Source: Spirochaetales bacterium (lineage in GTDB: Bacteria; Spirochaetota; Spirochaetia; DSM-16054; Sediminispirochaetaceae). Taken from it: a stretch of 8,242 nucleotides of DNA. The notes beneath the pieces are model-generated. The model saw only the letters and a program-made list of their open reading frames with translations, was not told where the DNA came from and searched no databases. This document shows positions 4,684-8,242 of this stretch, piece by piece. Every line of letters begins with the position of its first letter. Position 1 is the stretch's first letter. The stretch is from assembly GCA_021767325.1 (NCBI GenBank), contig JAASTM010000077.1, forward strand, positions 1 through 8,242, in the 5' to 3' direction. Position numbers and translations under genes: made by a program.

Positions 4684-7668
4684 TTACTCCTTCTCTTCGG
4701 TTTGTTCGGATTCTATACGTCCGTTTTCCTGATTAAACCAGATGGTAAGGTTCTTCAACGGCTTCGCAGTTTCAAAAAAGCGGCCGTGGCTCTCGATAAC
4801 CACCCCCGGATACAGACTCCCGCGCACCACTACTTTTGAGTTGAAATGCTCTTCGTAGCGCTCCCGCAGGGTAAACAGGCGCATGCTCCGTTTTTCTATG
4901 ATCTTGAGGTTCTTCAGTTTCTCGCGTCTTACCTTCTCCAGCTTATTCTTTAAACCCTGTTCCTCGAAGCGTTTCATCTCCATATCCAGCTTCGTAACCA
5001 GTTCCTTCAATCGTTCTATTTCTTTTTCATGCTGCTCGATCTGATCGGCAACCAGATAATCCTGTCCGAAGGAGATGACCGTATGGGTTCCCTTTTCATT
5101 GCCCAGATTCTGCACCTCGAGTCCGTGTTTGGAGAAGACCTTGCCGCCGATCAAGCTGCCCTTGTCACCGGTCAGATAGAGGGTGCCGTTACACTTCACC
5201 TGACAGCGCAGACAGTTGTTCTTCACCCGTATATCCCCGACCGAAAGCAGAGTGGCCTCTTCCACGAACACCGCCTGGATATCCTTCTTCGCCCGGATTA
5301 CAGCTTTATTACCTCCGACAATTCCCTGCCCCACTTTCACCGAGTTGCCGGCCGACAGCAGCGCCCCCTCAACGGTGCCTTTTATCAGCACATCGCCGCC
5401 GGCCATTACGTAAAACCCGCGCTGCACATTGCCGGAAACCTCTACAGTCCCGGGAAACTTGATATTTCCGCTGTGCATATCCACATTTCCCTTGACCCGG
5501 TGGTGTACGTGCACGCTGATACTCTTTCCGTCATACTCGAGCTCGCCGCTCTTTTCGGCATGGAACAGAACCCGGCCGTCATCTTTCTCTTCGCGGCGAA
5601 TGTTGTCTCCGACCTGCAGATCGACGCCCTCTTTACCCTTGGCCTCGACGGTTTCGCCGCTGATATTCCAGCCGGCCTTACCGGTCCCGGCGGGCGGGAT
5701 TTCGGCTATCAGCTGGTTCTCCTCAACGGCAGTGATGTCGTCATGGGTTCTGAAATCGGCCTGCCCCTTCTTATCGATCTTTACCTGCTCTCCGCTGGCT
5801 AATTTTACATGGAATTTGATTTTGCCCGATTCCGAGCTCTGTACCGGAGGGTTACCCGAAGCAATTTCTACACTCTCAACCGACTGACCCTGCTTGGCCT
5901 GTAAAATTGCATCGCTGAGCGCGGAGCTGTCGATGCCCTTCAGCACCTTATGCTCTTCCAGCACCTTGCTGACCCGTTCCATGGTCAGCGGTGGTGCAAA
6001 CCCCCGCGCCTCCTCCAGCGAAATGTAGGCGGCCATCTTATCGGCAGCCACCTCTACCTCGATCTTGGCCTCCCGATATGGCCTGGCCCGCAGCAGCGTA
6101 CTCTCTTCACCGTCGATGACGTCCAAAATACCGGTTTCCTGGGCTACCAGCTGATCATCCTTGAGCAGCACATTCTCCTGCAGCGACATCGGAGGATCAT
6201 TCCCCGGCAAACCGGGCAGGACTTTACCGAAGACATCGACACCCTCTTCTCCACTGTCGGTAGAGGTTATCTCTGCGACTATGTTCCCGGCCTTTACATA
6301 CGCCATCCGCGAAACCGAGGGCAGCGGATAATCGGTAAGACTGGGGATCAGTTCGTCAGGGGCAGCCGGCGACTCGGCATCCGCATCCTCGCCCGGCGGG
6401 GGTGCCAACAGAGTGTCCTGCTGCCGCGCCTCCAGCTCTTCATCCTTCATGAACTTGCAGGTGAACTGCAGGCTGCGATCCGATCCGCGGGTGGGCGCTT
6501 GGCCCTCCGCCAGGACATAATCCTTCAGCTCGAGATCCCTGCTCCGGTAAAACTCGACCAGATCCGCTTTGATTTTGTCGAAATCCATATCTTTGAAGCC
6601 GCTCTTTTTGATGGCGGCTCCAATCTCCTTCAGGACGAGGGGTTTGCCGCGGCCGCTGCCCTTGACCGCATTCAAAAGCCCTTTCAGGTGGTCGGAACTG
6701 GCCTCCACTTTGAACCACGCGTCCCGGTCCTTAGTAATGGGCACATCCTTGAAGGGCTTCTGACGCTGAATGGATACCGAAATTGCCTGATTTATTTTTG
6801 AAGCCGGCACCAGCTCCTCGTCGGAAAAGCCCTTCTCCCGGGCAGCCTCCAGCACGGTTTCGGCCTTCGGCGGCCGGGCATCCTTTTTGCCCGGCGAGAA
6901 ATGCAGCAGACAGGTAGCCTGATCTTTGGAAACGCTCAGCTCCCACTTATGGTGCTGGAAGGGAATCACTTCTATCCAGTTTTCTCCGCGGCGTACAACC
7001 CCCGAGTGACTTGCCCGCAGGTCTTCCCGGGTCTCTTTCACACCCCGTCCGGGGTACACGCCTTTCGCAGTCCCCTCTTTGATGGCAATCGGCTTTCCGT
7101 AGACCGAGCGGCCTAATGTGCCTTCCCGGGCTTCGCCTTTTTCGGCCAGAACCTGGTTTTCTTCAGCCCAGCCGGTCTCGACCACCTCCGGATCAACTGT
7201 TACCGGCTCTTCTCTTTCACGGTTTTCCCACTTTTTTACCGTCTCTTCTTTCGGTTTGCCGAAGGGCAGTTTGCTCTTTTTCTGAACCTTCTTCTCTACC
7301 TGCACACGCTCACGCTTGGTTACGGTAATCCGCGGTTCGCCGGCTTTTTCCAGAATCCAGCGGGCATCCTCCTGCAGCTCATCCGGAATCGGCGGCAATT
7401 TCCAGCTGTATTCGGGAGGTGAGGGCGGAACCGCGGGAGTGCCTTCGGCAACTACCGCCTTGACCGGCTCTTCACCGGCATCCTCGAACCCTTGAACGGC
7501 CGCTTCAATCGCCTCTTCCTGAACTCCCTCGACAATCCCCTTCTCTTCGAGGAGGTTCTTTATCTTGGGAACATTCCACACCTCGCCGTGAGGATCCGCA
7601 GTAAAAACGAGCGACGCTTTTAGATGGGAATTGTCAACTGTAATCTTGAGCCGGCCCTTCGTCTGCAT
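4684..7668 (-). CDS. fapA: Large FapA-family (DUF342) flagellar assembly protein with repeated N-terminal modules
   Basis: FapA/DUF342 proteins act in the cytoplasm at the flagellar pole; in Vibrio one is needed for polar flagellation. The C-terminal half is typical: a glycine-rich parallel beta-helix of short repeated strands (about 724-868, for example GNVDMHSGNIKF), a charged coiled coil (about 872-937) and a final beta segment (940-975). At 994 residues it is well above the several hundred I would expect of the family, because the N-terminal half is repeated. A helix-turn module of the form 'VxxD..A.L' plus a short helical stretch appears near 8-60, 244-296, 318-372 and 535-592. A beta-rich partner module ('V..G..I.......G..G..V.G') appears near 167-236, 455-527 and 646-720. 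Pro-, Glu- and Lys-rich linkers (about 60-165, 415-445) separate them. No signal peptide. The start has a weak ribosome binding site and lies five bases after the flhG stop codon, so coupling is likely. Confidence 0.88.
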   Translation of the reverse strand: MQTKGRLKITVDNSHLKASLVFTADPHGEVWNVPKIKNLLEEKGIVEGVQEEAIEAAVQGFEDAGEEPVKAVVAEGTPAVPPSPPEYSWKLPPIPDELQEDARWILEKAGEPRITVTKRERVQVEKKVQKKSKLPFGKPKEETVKKWENREREEPVTVDPEVVETGWAEENQVLAEKGEAREGTLGRSVYGKPIAIKEGTAKGVYPGRGVKETREDLRASHSGVVRRGENWIEVIPFQHHKWELSVSKDQATCLLHFSPGKKDARPPKAETVLEAAREKGFSDEELVPASKINQAISVSIQRQKPFKDVPITKDRDAWFKVEASSDHLKGLLNAVKGSGRGKPLVLKEIGAAIKKSGFKDMDFDKIKADLVEFYRSRDLELKDYVLAEGQAPTRGSDRSLQFTCKFMKDEELEARQQDTLLAPPPGEDADAESPAAPDELIPSLTDYPLPSVSRMAYVKAGNIVAEITSTDSGEEGVDVFGKVLPGLPGNDPPMSLQENVLLKDDQLVAQETGILDVIDGEESTLLRARPYREAKIEVEVAADKMAAYISLEEARGFAPPLTMERVSKVLEEHKVLKGIDSSALSDAILQAKQGQSVESVEIASGNPPVQSSESGKIKFHVKLASGEQVKIDKKGQADFRTHDDITAVEENQLIAEIPPAGTGKAGWNISGETVEAKGKEGVDLQVGDNIRREEKDDGRVLFHAEKSGELEYDGKSISVHVHHRVKGNVDMHSGNIKFPGTVEVSGNVQRGFYVMAGGDVLIKGTVEGALLSAGNSVKVGQGIVGGNKAVIRAKKDIQAVFVEEATLLSVGDIRVKNNCLRCQVKCNGTLYLTGDKGSLIGGKVFSKHGLEVQNLGNEKGTHTVISFGQDYLVADQIEQHEKEIERLKELVTKLDMEMKRFEEQGLKNKLEKVRREKLKNLKIIEKRSMRLFTLRERYEEHFNSKVVVRGSLYPGVVIESHGRFFETAKPLKNLTIWFNQENGRIESEQTEEKE

Positions 7669-7673
7669 GACAT

Positions 7674-8242
7674 TTACACTTTGTATCCCTGCTCCATCGC
7701 TTTCAGCAGTTTACTCTTGAGAAGCTGGTTCTCTTTTTTCAGTCCGTTAATGTCATACTGCTGAGCCCGAATCGTATCGATGAGATCTCCGCGGGTTAAC
7801 GCACCGCTGTGCAGCAGATTCTCGAGGTCCTGTACTTTAGCGTCAAAATCGATTTCCGCTTCCATCTCCGCGGTTTCATACGTCTGCTCCAGATTGTCGA
7901 AATCGAGCAGACCAGACTGTTCCTCTTCCTGATGCTGGATGATTTTATCAGCAACCCGGTACACCGCCTGGCTAAGAACCGAGCCGGGCTTGTAGGCAAC
8001 TATCGGCAAGCGCGAGCTGAGGGCTACCTCCTGCAGATGATCAAAATAGATAACCCCCAGATGCTCCATGTCGATTCCGAGATACTCACGGCAGGAGCGG
8101 CGGATTTTCTCGGCCTTCTTGGCATCCTTCGGATCTTCCAGCATGTTCATCACCAGCATCGGACGGAAGTTCCGCATGGTTTCCTGAAACTGCTCAAAGC
8201 TCTGCGGATCCTCCTGCTTGATCCTCTCGAGCAGGCGCGGAA
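7674..8242 (-). CDS. flhG: MinD/ParA-family ATPase of FlhG (YlxH/FleN) type, C-terminal part
   Basis: The reading frame is open to the right edge, giving 188 residues; the Walker A end lies outside. The visible part begins in the C-terminal third of the ATPase fold: FRPMLVMNMLEDPKDA, then EYLGIDMEHLGVIYFD, then a stretch ending SVLSQAVYRVADKII. These match the end of MinD-like proteins that set flagellar number and place. After the fold come about 85 further residues: an acidic segment (EAEIDFDAKVQDLENLL) and a leucine-rich, Lys/Glu-rich coiled coil (KKENQLLKSKLLKAMEQ). An internal Met at 8177 is not the start, since conserved fold sequence continues through it. The flagellar role is inferred mainly from the adjacent fapA gene; another ParA/MinD ATPase is possible. 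Confidence 0.75.
   Translation of the reverse strand, partial: PRLLERIKQEDPQSFEQFQETMRNFRPMLVMNMLEDPKDAKKAEKIRRSCREYLGIDMEHLGVIYFDHLQEVALSSRLPIVAYKPGSVLSQAVYRVADKIIQHQEEEQSGLLDFDNLEQTYETAEMEAEIDFDAKVQDLENLLHSGALTRGDLIDTIRAQQYDINGLKKENQLLKSKLLKAMEQGYKV

Noticed and set aside
5950..6801. A 283-codon plus-strand open frame opposite fapA, and a similar one at 5029-5802
   Set aside because: Both are antisense to recognisable FapA sequence, and their translations show no domain pattern.
7674..8177. Treating the ATP at-edge gene as a complete 167-residue protein starting at Met 8177
   Set aside because: The frame stays open for 21 more residues to the edge, and the Met lies in the middle of a conserved MinD-fold segment with no ribosome binding site before it.
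1..8242. Search for tRNA, rRNA, CRISPR, insertion sequence, attachment site or defence genes
   Set aside because: I saw no clover-leaf-like stretch, spaced repeats, transposase motifs or terminal repeats; all long stretches are explained by the six genes.

Overview
The window reads as chromosomal DNA from a motile, diderm bacterium. It holds six confident genes, one of them cut by the right edge, and the gaps between genes are short. My best guess is a free-living spirochaete (Spirochaetota). This rests on a MinD-like ATPase of FlhG type followed directly by a very large FapA/DUF342 protein, on lgt (lipoprotein lipidation), and on the HPt and HD-GYP signalling genes. The phylum is an inference of about 0.6 confidence; no rRNA or other marker gene is present. 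Nothing looks like a phage, transposon, CRISPR array or recent island.

Left part (1-2532). Two genes on the minus strand form a tight unit: a 112-residue histidine phosphotransfer (HPt) protein, then 13 bases later a cytoplasmic GH36-type alpha-galactosidase. A perfect 10-bp inverted repeat overlaps the alpha-galactosidase stop codon. Beyond it, the first 70 bases look like the promoter, a small operator-like palindrome, the ribosome binding site and the first two codons of another minus-strand gene that lies outside the window.

Middle (2461-3670). A 148-base AT-rich divergent region carries a promoter for each direction. Rightward it drives a response regulator with a REC domain and a complete HD-GYP domain, a predicted cyclic-di-GMP phosphodiesterase. 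The HPt and REC proteins are divergent neighbours and so candidate phosphorelay partners. Which histidine kinase feeds them cannot be seen here.

Right part (3730-8242). A minus-strand operon transcribed toward the middle reads flhG-like ATPase (C-terminal part only), a 994-residue FapA-family protein, and lgt. Gaps are only 5 and 3 bases, and the lgt ribosome binding site lies inside the end of fapA. The first two genes belong to flagellar placement or assembly; lgt is a housekeeping lipoprotein gene that appears to be co-transcribed. The operon meets the HD-GYP gene tail to tail at a short GC-rich junction with inverted repeats.

The most interesting points are the fusion-like, internally repeated architecture of the FapA protein, the acidic plus coiled-coil tail on the FlhG-like ATPase, and the unexpected pairing of a phosphorelay HPt gene with a galactosidase gene. 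I did not find a clearly new defence or mobile system.
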